A program made the translations under genes and the position numbers. From Emcibacter sp. SYSU 3D8 (GTDB lineage: Bacteria > Pseudomonadota > Alphaproteobacteria > SMXS01), in the NCBI RefSeq assembly GCF_039655875.1, contig NZ_JBBYXK010000002.1, forward strand, positions 1 to 64,000: a DNA stretch of 64,000 nt, read 5' to 3'. This document shows, piece after piece, positions 48,524 to 57,695 of this stretch. Position 1 is the first letter of the stretch. Each line of letters opens with the position of its first letter. The notes under the pieces are model-generated. The model made no database searches. It was not told the origin of the DNA and saw nothing but the letters and a program-made list of their open reading frames with translations.

Positions 48524-50350
48524 CTACTCAACAGTCACGGATTTCGCCAGATTGCGCGGCTGGTCGACGTCGGTGCCCTTGCTGACAGCGGCGTGGTAGG
48601 CGAGCAGCTGCACCGGGATCGCCTGCAGGATCGGCGCGACGAATTCATGCATGTCGGGCAGCACCAGCATCCAGGCAGCGCCGTCGCCAGTCGCTTTCGC
48701 GCCGGCCACGTCGGTGACGAGCAGGATCCGGCCGCCACGGGCGATCACCTCGTGCATGTTGGACACGGTCTTGGCGAACAACCGGTCGCTGGGCGCCAGC
48801 ACCACGACCGGCACGGCAGGGTCGATCAGCGCGATGGGACCGTGCTTCATCTCGCCGGCGGCATAGCCTTCGGCGTGGATGTAGGAGATTTCCTTGAGCT
48901 TCAGTGCGCCTTCCAGCGCGATGGGATAGAGCGCGCCGCGGCCCAGATAGAGCACGTCGCGGGCCTTGGCGATATCCGCGGCGATGGCCTCGATCCGGTC
49001 GTCGTGCTTGAGCACGTCGGTCGCCGCCATCGGCAATTCGACCAGCGCATGGGTCAGCTCGGCCTCCATCGCCGCGTCGATCGTGCCGCGCGCCCGCGCC
49101 GCCGCGATGACGAGGCAGGCCAGCACCACCAGCTGGCAGGTGAACGCCTTGGTGCTGGCAACGCCGATCTCGGGCCCCGCATGGGTCGGCAGCACCACGT
49201 CAGATTCCCGCGCGATGGAGCTTTCCGGCACGTTGACCACGCTGAGGATGTGCTGGCCCTGCGCGCGGCAATAGCGCAGCGCGGCGAGCGTGTCGGCGGT
49301 CTCGCCCGACTGGGAGACGAAGATCGCCAGCCCGCCGTCCGGCAGCGCCGCCTCGCGGTAGCGGAACTCGGACGCCACGTCGATCTCGACGCTGACCCGG
49401 GCGACCCGCTCGAACCAGTACTTGGCGACCATGCAGGCATAGAACGCCGTACCGCAGGCCACGATGGTGATCTTGGGCACCCCGGCGAGGTCGAACGGCA
49501 TGGCCGGCATCACCACTTCGCGGCTGAGCTGGTTGTAATAGGTGCCCAGCGTGTCGCCGATCACGGCGGGCTGTTCGTAGATCTCCTTCTGCATGAAGTG
49601 GCGGTAATTGCCCTTCTCGATCAGGCCGCCGACCAGCTTGGCCAGCTTGATCTCGCGCTGCACCAGCGCCCCGGTCTCGTCGTGGATTTCCGCGCTGTGC
49701 GGCGTCAGCACCACCCAGTCGCCCTCGGCCAGATAGCAGATCCGGTTCGACAGCGGCCCGATGGCCAGCGCGTCCGAGCCCAGATACATTTCTCCGTCGC
49801 CATAGCCTACCACCAAAGGGCTGCCCCGGCGTGCGCCGATCAAGAGGTCGCCGTGGCCGGCGAACAGGATGCCGATGGCGAACGCGCCGTCGAGCCGCTT
49901 CAGCGCCGCCGCCGCCGACTGCTGCGGCGTCATGCCCCGGTCGAGCTCGGCGGTGACCAGATGGGCGATGACCTCGCTGTCGGTCTCGGTCAGCATCACA
50001 TGGCCCTGCGCCGTCAGTTCCTCGCGCAGCTCGCGAAAGTTCTCGATGATGCCGTTGTGCACCACCGCCACCTTCTCGGTGGCGTGTGGATGGGCGTTGT
50101 TTTCGTTCGGTGCGCCGTGGGTCGCCCATCTTGTGTGGGCGATGCCGACAGTGCCCGCCAGCGGACTGGCGTCCAGCACCTGCCGCAGATTCGCCAGCTT
50201 GCCCTCGGCGCGCCGGCGGTCGATGGCGCCGCCGTCCGGCAGGGTGGCGACACCCGCCGAATCGTAGCCGCGATATTCCAGCCGCTGCAGTCCCTCGACC
50301 AGCCTGGGCGTCACCGCCTCACGGCCGACAATGCCGACAATGCCGCACAT
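48524..50350 (-). CDS. glmS: Glucosamine-6-phosphate synthase, isomerizing
   Basis: 608 residues; glutamine + fructose 6-phosphate to glucosamine 6-phosphate for cell-wall precursors. Cys1 is in MCGIVGIVGREAVTPRLVEG, and RLEYRGYDSAGV follows; THTRWATHG-like AHTRWATHGAPNENNAHPH is the glutamine-binding segment. Two SIS domains lie in the C-terminal half, with FVSQSGETADTLAAL. It starts directly after the glmU stop (TGAATG), so the pair is coupled. Confidence 0.98.
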   Translation of the reverse strand: MCGIVGIVGREAVTPRLVEGLQRLEYRGYDSAGVATLPDGGAIDRRRAEGKLANLRQVLDASPLAGTVGIAHTRWATHGAPNENNAHPHATEKVAVVHNGIIENFRELREELTAQGHVMLTETDSEVIAHLVTAELDRGMTPQQSAAAALKRLDGAFAIGILFAGHGDLLIGARRGSPLVVGYGDGEMYLGSDALAIGPLSNRICYLAEGDWVVLTPHSAEIHDETGALVQREIKLAKLVGGLIEKGNYRHFMQKEIYEQPAVIGDTLGTYYNQLSREVVMPAMPFDLAGVPKITIVACGTAFYACMVAKYWFERVARVSVEIDVASEFRYREAALPDGGLAIFVSQSGETADTLAALRYCRAQGQHILSVVNVPESSIARESDVVLPTHAGPEIGVASTKAFTCQLVVLACLVIAAARARGTIDAAMEAELTHALVELPMAATDVLKHDDRIEAIAADIAKARDVLYLGRGALYPIALEGALKLKEISYIHAEGYAAGEMKHGPIALIDPAVPVVVLAPSDRLFAKTVSNMHEVIARGGRILLVTDVAGAKATGDGAAWMLVLPDMHEFVAPILQAIPVQLLAYHAAVSKGTDVDQPRNLAKSVTVE

Positions 50351-51697
50351 TCAGCCCTTGACCTTCTGTTTCACGCTTTTCGCCCGGAATCTGGCCGCGC
50401 CTTTGGGAATCGATTTCTGCGGCGCGCGGGTCACGGCGACGGCGTCCTCGGCCACGTCGCTGGTGATGACGCTGCCCGCACCGATCAGCGCGCCGTCGCC
50501 GATCTTCACCGGCGCCACCAGCGCGGTGTTGGAGCCGATGAAGGCGCCGGCGCCGATATCGGTGAAGTGCTTGGCGAAGCCGTCGTAATTGCAGGTGATG
50601 GTGCCCGCGCCGATATTGGCCTGCGCCCCCACCCGCGCATCGCCGATATAGGACAGGTGATTGGCCTTGGCGCCCTTTTCGATCACCGCCTTCTTGATCT
50701 CGACGAAGTTGCCGATATGGGCGTCCTCGCCGATGTCGGCGCCGGGACGCAGCCGGGCGAACGGGCCGATCCGCGCGCCGCTCGCCACATGCGCGCCCTC
50801 GATATGACAGAACGCCTCGATGCGCACGCCGTCCTCGATGCTGACGCCGGGGCCGAACACCACGTTCGGGCCGATCGTGACGTCGCGGCCCAGGATCGTG
50901 TCGGCGCTGAGCCAGACCGTATCGGGATCGACGAAGGTGACGCCCTCGTCCATGAACTGGGCGCGGCGCCTTTGCTGCCAGATCGCCTCGGCCCTGGCCA
51001 GTTCGGCGCGGGAGTTGACCCCCATCACCTCATCGGCCGATGCCTCGACCACGGCCGCCTCCAGCCCCTTGCCGCGGGCGATGGCGACCACGTCTGGCAG
51101 GTAATATTCCTTGTTGGCGTTGTCGTTGCCGATGGCCCGCAGCAGGGCGAGCGCATGCTTGCCGTCGAGCACCATCAGGCCGGCGTTGCACAGGCCGATG
51201 GCGCGCTCGTCCGTATCCGCGTCCTTGAACTCGACGATGCGCTCAAGCTTGTCCTTCCGGACGACAAGACGGCCATAGGCGGCCGGGTCGGCGGGCCGGA
51301 ATCCCAGCACGACGACCGCCGGATCGTCGTCGGCCCGGCGGCGCTCCAGCATCAGGCGGTAGGTTGCCTGCGTCACCAGCGGCGTGTCGGCAAAGGCGAC
51401 GATCACGTCGCCGTCGAAGCCGTCCAGCGCCTCGGCGGCGGCCAGCACCGCGTGGCCGGTGCCCAGCGGCGGATCCTGCACGGCGACGATGGCCGGCGCG
51501 ACGGCCTGCGCCACCGGGTCCATGTCCCTGCCGAGCACGACGACGGTGCGCGCCGGCGCCAGCGCGGCGGCGGCATCCAGCACGTGATGCACCATGGCGC
51601 GGCCGGCGATGGGGTGCAGCACCTTGGGCAGGCTGGATTTCATCCGCGTACCCCTGCCTGCGGCAAGGACGACGACGGCGGTTTTCCGGGCTGTCAT
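50351..51697 (-). CDS. glmU: Bifunctional GlmU (GlcNAc-1-P uridyltransferase / GlcN-1-P acetyltransferase)
   Basis: 448 residues from ATG 51697. The N-terminal pyrophosphorylase has VVVLAAGRGTRMKSSLPKVL, and PLGTGHAVLAAAEALDG. The C-terminal left-handed beta-helix shows hexapeptide repeats (IGPNVVFGPGVSIEDG, IGPFARLRPGADIGED), with the acetyl-transfer His in KANHLSYIGDA and NIGAGTITCNYDG. It makes UDP-GlcNAc; glmS downstream supplies the substrate route. Confidence 0.97.
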   Translation of the reverse strand: MTARKTAVVVLAAGRGTRMKSSLPKVLHPIAGRAMVHHVLDAAAALAPARTVVVLGRDMDPVAQAVAPAIVAVQDPPLGTGHAVLAAAEALDGFDGDVIVAFADTPLVTQATYRLMLERRRADDDPAVVVLGFRPADPAAYGRLVVRKDKLERIVEFKDADTDERAIGLCNAGLMVLDGKHALALLRAIGNDNANKEYYLPDVVAIARGKGLEAAVVEASADEVMGVNSRAELARAEAIWQQRRRAQFMDEGVTFVDPDTVWLSADTILGRDVTIGPNVVFGPGVSIEDGVRIEAFCHIEGAHVASGARIGPFARLRPGADIGEDAHIGNFVEIKKAVIEKGAKANHLSYIGDARVGAQANIGAGTITCNYDGFAKHFTDIGAGAFIGSNTALVAPVKIGDGALIGAGSVITSDVAEDAVAVTRAPQKSIPKGAARFRAKSVKQKVKG

Positions 51698-51794
51698 GAA
51701 GGGTTTCTCGCTTCCGCGCAGGTCTTTGCTTTCAAGGCCGAAACCTGCCACAAAGACCGTCGGTTTACCACCGCAGGATGCAGACACACCGCCC

Positions 51795-52472
51795 ATGCGC
51801 CTTCCCGATACCGTGATATTCGACCTGGACGGCACGCTGGTCGACAGCGCCCCCGATTTGACCGGCGCGCTCAACCACACCATGCGCACCATCGGCCTGC
51901 CGGAGATCGGCGCCGGCGATGTCCGGCACATGGTGGGACACGGCGCCCGCGCGCTGATCCAGAAGGCGGTGACGGCAGCCGGCACCACCATCGACGACGC
52001 CGCGTTCGACGCCGCGTTCGACACCTTCCTCGACTATTACGCCGACCATGTCGCCGACCTGACGACGCCGTTTCCCAATGTGCTCGGCACGCTCAGCTTC
52101 CTGCGCGATCAGGGCGTGAAACTGGGCGTGTGCACCAACAAGCCCCAGCGTCTGGCCGACCTGCTGCTGGAAGCGCTGGGCATGGAGCACTGGTTCGGCG
52201 CTATCGTCGGCGCCGACGCGGTGGAGCACCGCAAGCCTCATGCCGGCCATCTCACCGCCACCGTCGACCGTCTCGGCGGCGACCTGCGGCGCGCGGTGAT
52301 GGTGGGCGACAGTCAGACCGATGTGGATACCGCCCGGAACGCGGGTACGCCGGTGGTTGCCGTCAGTTTCGGCTATTCCACCGTGCCCGCCGCCGACCTG
52401 ATGGCCGACCGGTTGATCGACGATTTCATCCAGCTGCCCGAGGCGCTGGCCGCGCTGATCGCGCACAAATAG
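51795..52472 (+). CDS. gph: Phosphoglycolate phosphatase-like HAD enzyme
   Basis: 225 residues. Motif I is VIFDLDGTLVDSAPDL, with Asp nucleophile and Asp+2; motif II Thr is in LGVCTNKPQRLADLL; motif III Lys is in VEHRKPHAGHL; motif IV is VMVGDSQTDVDTARNAG. The cap and loop fit Gph, which clears 2-phosphoglycolate from DNA-repair ends. It is divergent from glmU and followed by tRNA-Val. Confidence 0.9.
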   Translation: MRLPDTVIFDLDGTLVDSAPDLTGALNHTMRTIGLPEIGAGDVRHMVGHGARALIQKAVTAAGTTIDDAAFDAAFDTFLDYYADHVADLTTPFPNVLGTLSFLRDQGVKLGVCTNKPQRLADLLLEALGMEHWFGAIVGADAVEHRKPHAGHLTATVDRLGGDLRRAVMVGDSQTDVDTARNAGTPVVAVSFGYSTVPAADLMADRLIDDFIQLPEALAALIAHK

Positions 52473-52563
52473 CAGGCCGCCCGCAATAACGGCGAAAGCG
52501 GCGTCCACCGCTGCTTGACACCCGCGACCCGGAACCGTATTACGGCGCGTCCTCGGCGACGAG

Positions 52564-52639
52564 GGGCGAATAGCTCAGTTGGTAGAGCGCCACGTTCACA
52601 TCGTGGATGTCGGGGGTTCGAGTCCCTCTTCGCCCACCA
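52564..52639 (+). tRNA. tRNA-Val (anticodon CAC)
   Basis: A complete 76-nt cloverleaf. The acceptor stem GGGCGAA pairs with TTCGCCC at 52629-52635, followed by A and an encoded CCA (52637-52639). The anticodon stem CCACG/CGTGG frames the loop TTCACAT, with anticodon CAC at 52597-52599, reading GUG. The T-loop region GGGTTCGAGTCCC is canonical. Confidence 0.98.
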
Positions 52640-52807
52640 CGCCCCGCCTCGTGGCCCCGAAGCAGCCGCAAGGACGGGCCGCCGCCAGACAATCTCCCGT
52701 CACCAAATTCACCACCCCATCCTCCGCCCCGCGTTACCGCCTCGACAGCGTGGCGGCGAGGGGCAGCAGCGCCGTCCTGCCGGCGCCCCCGTTTCTGCGA
52801 AAGCGTC

Positions 52808-52837
52808 GCAATATTATTGCAACTCATTGTCAGTTGC
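52808..52837. promoter_or_regulatory. Overlapping palindromes upstream of the TonB receptor
   Basis: GCAAT-ATT-ATTGC (52808-52820) overlaps GCAACT-cattgtc-AGTTGC (52819-52837). This A+T-rich stretch lies 57 bp before the receptor start, in an otherwise GC-rich gap. The position and symmetry fit an operator for a metal-responsive dimeric repressor (Fur/Mur/Zur or Irr type); the exact family cannot be assigned. Confidence 0.4.
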
Positions 52838-52893
52838 CCTAAGGCTGCCCTCAACAAACAAGAATTCCACACACATCCGGGAGTAACCTTACC

Positions 52894-55137
52894 GTGAACC
52901 ATTCGAGGCAGACTGGCGCCGTCATCGTGGCCATGGGCATTCTTCTGGGCGCCGGGACGACGCGCGCGGCGGAGGCCGAGCCGCAGCCGGCTGGCGCCGT
53001 TGTGGTGGCGGACATGTCCCGCGCCATCGACCGCATCACCGTCGTCGGTTCGCGTCAGGAGCACAAGGTGCCCGGCTCGGCCCACCTGATCGACGCGGAC
53101 CAACTCGAGACATTCGAGTACACCGACATCCACCGCATGTTGCGGATGGTGCCCGGCGTGAACATCCAGGAAGAGGACGGCTACGGCCTGCGCCCCAATA
53201 TCGGCCTGCGCGGCAGCGGCACCGAGCGGTCCGAGCGCATCACCCTCATGGAAGATGGCGTGCTGATCGCGCCGGCGCCCTATGCCGCCCCGGCCGCCTA
53301 TTATTTCCCCATCGCCGCGCGCATGTCGGCGATCGAGGTGACCAAGGGGCCGTCGGCGATCAAATACGGGCCGCGCACGGTGGGTGGCGCCATCAACCTG
53401 CTGAGCACCCCGATTCCCGATGCCAGCGGCGGACGGATCGAGGCCCGCTATGGCAGCGACAATTTCTATGCGGTGCACGGCGTCGCGGCCGCCGTCGGCG
53501 AGACGCTGGCGGTGATGGGCGAAGGCTACATCTCCGGCGCCGACGGCTTCAAGAAGCTGGACGGCGGCGGCAATACCGGCTTCGAAGTACAGGATTTCGT
53601 CGGCAAGCTGCGCTGGAGAAGCAGCGACAGCGCCAGCCGCGTCCAGTCGCTCGAGATCAAGCTGGGCTATACCAACAACGATTCCGACGAATCCTATCTC
53701 GGCCTTACCGATGCCGACTTCGCCGCCACGCCCTTCCGGCGCTATGCGGCCTCGCGGCTCGACAACATCAATACCGAGCACAAGCAGGTCCAGGCGACCC
53801 ATTTCATCGAACTGTCCTCCAGCGTCGACCTGACCACGGTGGCCTATTACAACCATTTCAAGCGCGACTGGTTCAAGCTGGACCGGATCAATTATGGCGG
53901 CACGTCGTTCAGCCCGGCCGCGGTCTTCGAGGCGCCGGGCGCCTATCCGGCCGTGCTCGCCATCCTGCGCGGCGACATGGACAGCCCCGATGGGGCGCTG
54001 AGCCTGCGCCACAACAACCGGAAATACGACAGCTGGGGCATCCAGTCGGTGCTGGGCGTGGCGCTGGAAACCGGCGCCGCCTCGCATGCGCTCGAGATCG
54101 GGCTGCGCTGGCACGAGGATGAAGAGGACAGGCTGCAGAACGACGAACGGTTCAGCATGCTGGACGGCGATCTGGTCCGCACCGCCGTCGATCCCATCGG
54201 CTCGAACGCCAACCGTGAGGCCAAGGGCAAGGCTTTCGCCGCCTTCATCCAGGACGACATCTCGCTGGGCCGCTGGACGTTCCGGCCGGGCGTGCGGTTC
54301 GAGCACATCGACCTGAGCCGGCTGGATTATGCGGGGTCAGATCCGGACCGGGTCAACGGCCCGACCCGCATCCGCAAGAACAGCCTCGATGTGGTCATTC
54401 CAGGCTTCGGCGTCACCTTCGACGCCGCCGAGGGCCTGGTGCTGCTGGCCGGCGTCAACCGGGGCTTTGCACCGCCCGGCGCCGGCACCACCGATGCCAG
54501 CGAAGAGCGCAGCTGGAACTTCGAGGCCGGGCTCCGCTACAACGGCCAGAATGCCTTCCTGGAAGTCATCGGCTTCTACAACAACTATTCCAACATCCTC
54601 GGCACCTGCTCCAACGCCACCGGCTGCACCGGCGGCGACATCGGCGACCAGTTCAACGGCGGCGCCGCAGAGATCAAGGGCATCGAGGTGCTGGGCGGCT
54701 ATGTCTTCGATCTGGGCGGCGGTCTCACCGTGCCGCTGAACTTCAACTACACCTATACCGACGCCACCTTCTCGACCTCGTTCAGCGACAGCTTCTGGGG
54801 CAGCGTCGCCGAGGGCGACGAGTTGCCCTACACGCCGCATCATCAGGTCTATCTGTCGGCAGGCCTCGAGGCGGCCGATTGGGGCGTGGTGGTGAGCATG
54901 AACCACCTCGGCGCCATCCGCACCGAGGCCGGCAGCGGCCCGATCCCGGCCAGCCAGAGGGTCAAGGGCCACACGGTCTTCGACCTGGCCGCCCATTACC
55001 AGCTGACCGAGACCATCCGGCTGTTCGCGTCGGCCGAGAACCTGTTCGACAAGACCTATCCTGTCGCGCGTCAGCCCTACGGCCTGCGCCCGGGCAAGCC
55101 GCTGACGGTGACCGGCGGCGTCTCGCTCAGCTTCTGA
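52894..55137 (+). CDS. TonB-dependent outer-membrane receptor, FecA-like
   Basis: 747 residues from a GTG preceded by GGGAG. A signal peptide is followed by a plug domain: ITVVGSRQE, GLRPNIGLRGSGTERSERIT, LMEDGVLIAPAPYAAPAAYY and EVTKGPSAIKYGPRTVGGAI. The 22-strand barrel ends VTGGVSLSF with a terminal Phe. The plug resembles the Fe(3+)-dicitrate FecA type, but the short N-terminus lacks the extra signalling domain, and no FecIR-like genes are adjacent. Iron-chelate import is inferred; other substrates remain possible. Confidence 0.92.
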   Translation: MNHSRQTGAVIVAMGILLGAGTTRAAEAEPQPAGAVVVADMSRAIDRITVVGSRQEHKVPGSAHLIDADQLETFEYTDIHRMLRMVPGVNIQEEDGYGLRPNIGLRGSGTERSERITLMEDGVLIAPAPYAAPAAYYFPIAARMSAIEVTKGPSAIKYGPRTVGGAINLLSTPIPDASGGRIEARYGSDNFYAVHGVAAAVGETLAVMGEGYISGADGFKKLDGGGNTGFEVQDFVGKLRWRSSDSASRVQSLEIKLGYTNNDSDESYLGLTDADFAATPFRRYAASRLDNINTEHKQVQATHFIELSSSVDLTTVAYYNHFKRDWFKLDRINYGGTSFSPAAVFEAPGAYPAVLAILRGDMDSPDGALSLRHNNRKYDSWGIQSVLGVALETGAASHALEIGLRWHEDEEDRLQNDERFSMLDGDLVRTAVDPIGSNANREAKGKAFAAFIQDDISLGRWTFRPGVRFEHIDLSRLDYAGSDPDRVNGPTRIRKNSLDVVIPGFGVTFDAAEGLVLLAGVNRGFAPPGAGTTDASEERSWNFEAGLRYNGQNAFLEVIGFYNNYSNILGTCSNATGCTGGDIGDQFNGGAAEIKGIEVLGGYVFDLGGGLTVPLNFNYTYTDATFSTSFSDSFWGSVAEGDELPYTPHHQVYLSAGLEAADWGVVVSMNHLGAIRTEAGSGPIPASQRVKGHTVFDLAAHYQLTETIRLFASAENLFDKTYPVARQPYGLRPGKPLTVTGGVSLSF

Positions 55138-55221
55138 GAGGTCTGAATTACGCTAGCGGCATGATGCGTCGGCGGGATCCGGCCTTGCGGCGCGGACCCC
55201 GCCAGCGTCTTCGCGGCCGGT

Positions 55222-55614
55222 CTATTGCTTGGCCAGCCAGGGCAACATGTCGGTGTGGTGGCCGATCATCTTCCACTGGCCGTCTTCCTTGCGGAAGATG
55301 TTGGTGGCCCGCAGCCTTACCTGCTGGAGTTTCCCGTCGACGATGTTCCCGCCGACTTCGTAATTGCTGACCATGGCCATCTCGCCGCCCGAGACGATCT
55401 GGACGTCCTGGGCGTCCACCTTGCCGCCGAGCTTCAGGCCGGCCTGTTCCTGCCATATGGGCAGGATGTTCGCCCAACCCGTATGAATGCCCCCGGTCGG
55501 CCCCGTATAGACCGCATCTTCGGCGTGCGACCATACCTTCTCCATCGGGGCAATATCCCCCGCGAACATCTGGTTCAGCGCCGCATAAAAGTCTTCCGTT
55601 GCCTTGTGGACCAT
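55222..55614 (-). CDS. SnoaL-like/NTF2-fold protein
   Basis: 130 residues from ATG 55614. It reads HKATEDFYAALNQMFAGDIA, then VWSHAEDAVYTGPTGGIHTG with the tryptophan and loop typical of the SnoaL/DUF4440 group, and ends LRATNIFRKEDGQWKMIGHH. This small cone-shaped fold serves as a hydrolase, isomerase or binding protein; no catalytic assignment is possible. The frame opens 10 codons earlier, but AGGGAG supports 55614. Confidence 0.8.
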   Translation of the reverse strand: MVHKATEDFYAALNQMFAGDIAPMEKVWSHAEDAVYTGPTGGIHTGWANILPIWQEQAGLKLGGKVDAQDVQIVSGGEMAMVSNYEVGGNIVDGKLQQVRLRATNIFRKEDGQWKMIGHHTDMLPWLAKQ

Positions 55615-55771
55615 GGCCGTCGTCTCCCTGAAGATTGATTGCAAGTAAGTTATGGTCCCGGGCCGAGCACGCCCGGGTTATTTCTGGCCCAATAAAACCT
55701 GGCTCGTCGTGAGCCGGCTTTCCGTCCAGCGACCCTTGACCCCCGCAGCCGTTGCCAGCGTGCGAAAGGGC

Positions 55772-56008
55772 TCAGGCCTGCACCAGCCGCGCATGCCGCG
55801 CGGCGATCTCGTTGTTGCAGGCTTCGCAGGTGACCGTCCAGTCGGCCACCTCGCTGGCCTGCGGCGGCGTCTGCTGGCCGCAGAGCGTCACGGCGACCGG
55901 CACCTTGCGGTCTCCGACCTTGAGCCACTCGCATTTATGGACCGTGCCCTCGGCATCGGCCCACACCTTGTGCGGGCGGTGTTCGTCTTCGCTGGCTGTG
56001 CCTGTCAT
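55772..56008 (-). CDS. Small protein with zinc-ribbon-like cysteines
   Basis: 78 residues from ATG 56008, preceded by GGGGAG. Cysteines occur as HKCEWLKVG, VTLCGQQT and TVTCEACNNEIA, so a Cys and a Cys-x2-Cys pair could bind zinc with the others. The N-terminus is polar and acidic. No family is recognised. It is separated from the SnoaL gene by a GC-rich gap containing the inverted repeat CCCGGG-9 nt-CCCGGG. Confidence 0.6.
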   Translation of the reverse strand: MTGTASEDEHRPHKVWADAEGTVHKCEWLKVGDRKVPVAVTLCGQQTPPQASEVADWTVTCEACNNEIAARHARLVQA

Positions 56009-56248
56009 GGCTCTCCCCTTGACCGTGGCCGACACGCCAACGTTAGACCGGTTTGCCGCCGCAAGCCAGCCATACGCTTCCCGGCAGCGCACGGCGCGCG
56101 CGAAGGGTTATTTAACGGCGGAGCACCGCCGGATAATCGCTGGATTTGCGCCAGCCCCGAACCGGAGAGAACGCTGCTGCGCCTCGGCGCGGTGGTCCGC
56201 TGCCAGACCAGCGCCGGGCTAGCGAAGGACCGGCAGTGCAGCCCGCAT

Positions 56249-57433
56249 CTACCCCCGCGGCTTCGGCCCCAGGTCCCACAGCGCGCGGCCGTAATTCTCG
56301 GCGGCCTCTTCCCATACCAGCGACACGTGGGTGACACCCACATTGATGTCGCGCTGGAAACGCTGGATCGGGTTGGCGAGATAGACCGAGGTCGCGCCGG
56401 CCATCTGCGTCAGCTTCAACGCGGTCTGGCCGATCAGGCGCGACACATAGGCCGCGTCGCGGTGCGAGACATAGGCGTCGAGCGCCGGGTTCGGCGCGGC
56501 GCCGGCCTCGGCCCAGCTGTTCAACTCGGCCATGCGGTGGCGCATGATCAGGGTGGCGGCGTGGATGTCGGTCAGGCACTCGGTCAGCTTCATCTGGTTG
56601 GCGACCCGCTCGACCTGCACCTCGCCGGTGAACAGCGCCTTCTTGCCGACCAGGGTCTTCTGTACGGCGGCGGCCATGCCCTCGGCCATGCCGATCAGCG
56701 CCGCGGGAATGCCCCAGATCGCCGGCCAGCCGAACGGCAGGCGCGCCATGGGAATGCCCAGCGCCTCGCCGCCGGGCGTGGTGCCCATGGCGATATCCAT
56801 GATCGACACGCGGCGATGCGCCGGTACGAACACATCCTCGAGCACCAGGTCCTTCGAGCCGGTGCCGGACAGGCCGGAGACGAACCAGTCGTCGACCAGG
56901 GTCACGTCCTTGCGCGGCACCAGCATCCAGTCCAGGCAGGTGGGGCTGGGCTTCATGATGATGAACCAGTCGGCGAAGTCGCAGCCGGAGGAGAACTTCC
57001 AGCGGCCGGTCAGGCGGGCGCCGCCTTCGACCTCTTCCATCTTGCTGTTCATGGCGAATGACGCGGTGGAGCACAGCTTGTCGTCGCTGCCGTCCCAGTA
57101 TTCCTCCTGCGCCTCGATGGGGAACAGGCTGACCTGCCAGGTGTGGATGACGAACAGGTTGGTCACCCAGCCGCTCGAGCCGCAGGCGGTGGCGATGGTG
57201 CGGATCACCTCGGTGGCGGTGTCCGGACCCAGTTCGTAGCCGCCGAAGCGCTTGGCCTGCAGAATCTTGGGGAAGCCGGCTTCGCGGAACTCCTGCACCG
57301 TCACGTCCGGCAGCCGGCGGTTCTTTTCGGCCTCGGCCGAACGCTCGCGCAGCGCCGGCAGCAATGCCTCGGCGCGGGCGATCATGTCTTCCTTGGTCGG
57401 CGTCCGCGCCTGTGCCGTCGTTTCGATGTTCAT
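56249..57433 (-). CDS. Flavin-dependent monooxygenase, HpaB/HsaA-like acyl-CoA dehydrogenase fold
   Basis: 394 residues. The sequence has the acyl-CoA dehydrogenase fold but the two-component monooxygenase pattern: EAGFPKILQAKRFGGYELGP, TACGSSGWVTNLFVIHTW, ARLTGRWKFSSGCDFADWF, SGLSGTGSKDLVLEDVFVP and RFQRDINVGVTHVSLVWEEA. Enzymes of this group (HsaA, HpaB-related) hydroxylate aromatic rings or amines using reduced flavin from a separate reductase. It lacks the normal acyl-CoA base region. The reductase is not in the window. It is divergent from the ATP-grasp/Anbu genes, and the 258-bp gap could hold shared control. Confidence 0.8.
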   Translation of the reverse strand: MNIETTAQARTPTKEDMIARAEALLPALRERSAEAEKNRRLPDVTVQEFREAGFPKILQAKRFGGYELGPDTATEVIRTIATACGSSGWVTNLFVIHTWQVSLFPIEAQEEYWDGSDDKLCSTASFAMNSKMEEVEGGARLTGRWKFSSGCDFADWFIIMKPSPTCLDWMLVPRKDVTLVDDWFVSGLSGTGSKDLVLEDVFVPAHRRVSIMDIAMGTTPGGEALGIPMARLPFGWPAIWGIPAALIGMAEGMAAAVQKTLVGKKALFTGEVQVERVANQMKLTECLTDIHAATLIMRHRMAELNSWAEAGAAPNPALDAYVSHRDAAYVSRLIGQTALKLTQMAGATSVYLANPIQRFQRDINVGVTHVSLVWEEAAENYGRALWDLGPKPRG

Positions 57434-57629
57434 GGCCGCATCCTCTCCTGCGTCAGGACGGCCCGGTCGCGCCGCCTGCGGTGAAACTTCCCTGTAGTCC
57501 CTCTAGCCCGAGCGTCGCCATAAATCAATCATCGCCGCCGAAATTAATCATTCGCGACTTCGAATTCCCTTTGCAACGGCGCGGCCGAGCAGGAATGATC
57601 GCGGCGGAACCAATCCGGGGGAGGAATAT

Positions 57630-57695
57630 ATGTCACGTCTCGTACGGCGCGGTGCGCTTTCAGAATCGGCCTGCCGCGCGGGATTCGCCCCATGA
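57630..57695 (+). CDS. 21-residue ORF coupled to the ATP-grasp gene
   Basis: ATG at 57630 lies 6 bases after GGGGGAGG, the best ribosome-binding site in this region. The frame encodes 21 residues beginning MSRLVRRG and ending CRAGFAP, and its TGA overlaps the ATP-grasp ATG as ATGA. The peptide has four Arg and one Cys. The ATP-grasp gene itself has only a weak site of its own, so translation probably starts here and couples on. It may be a regulatory leader or a true small peptide; only the DNA context supports it. Confidence 0.5.
   Translation: MSRLVRRGALSESACRAGFAP

Noticed and set aside
48593-52489. Very long plus-strand frame opposite glmS and glmU
   Set aside because: Such long open frames in antisense are common in GC-rich DNA; they lack family similarity, and glmS, glmU and gph account for the region.
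55165-55205. Terminator after the TonB receptor
   Set aside because: A GC-rich partial inverted repeat (GGCGGG...CCCGCC) exists, but arms are imperfect and no T-run follows.
56249-57433. True acyl-CoA dehydrogenase
   Set aside because: The fold matches, but the pattern fits the flavin monooxygenase branch and no CoA-pathway genes are beside it.
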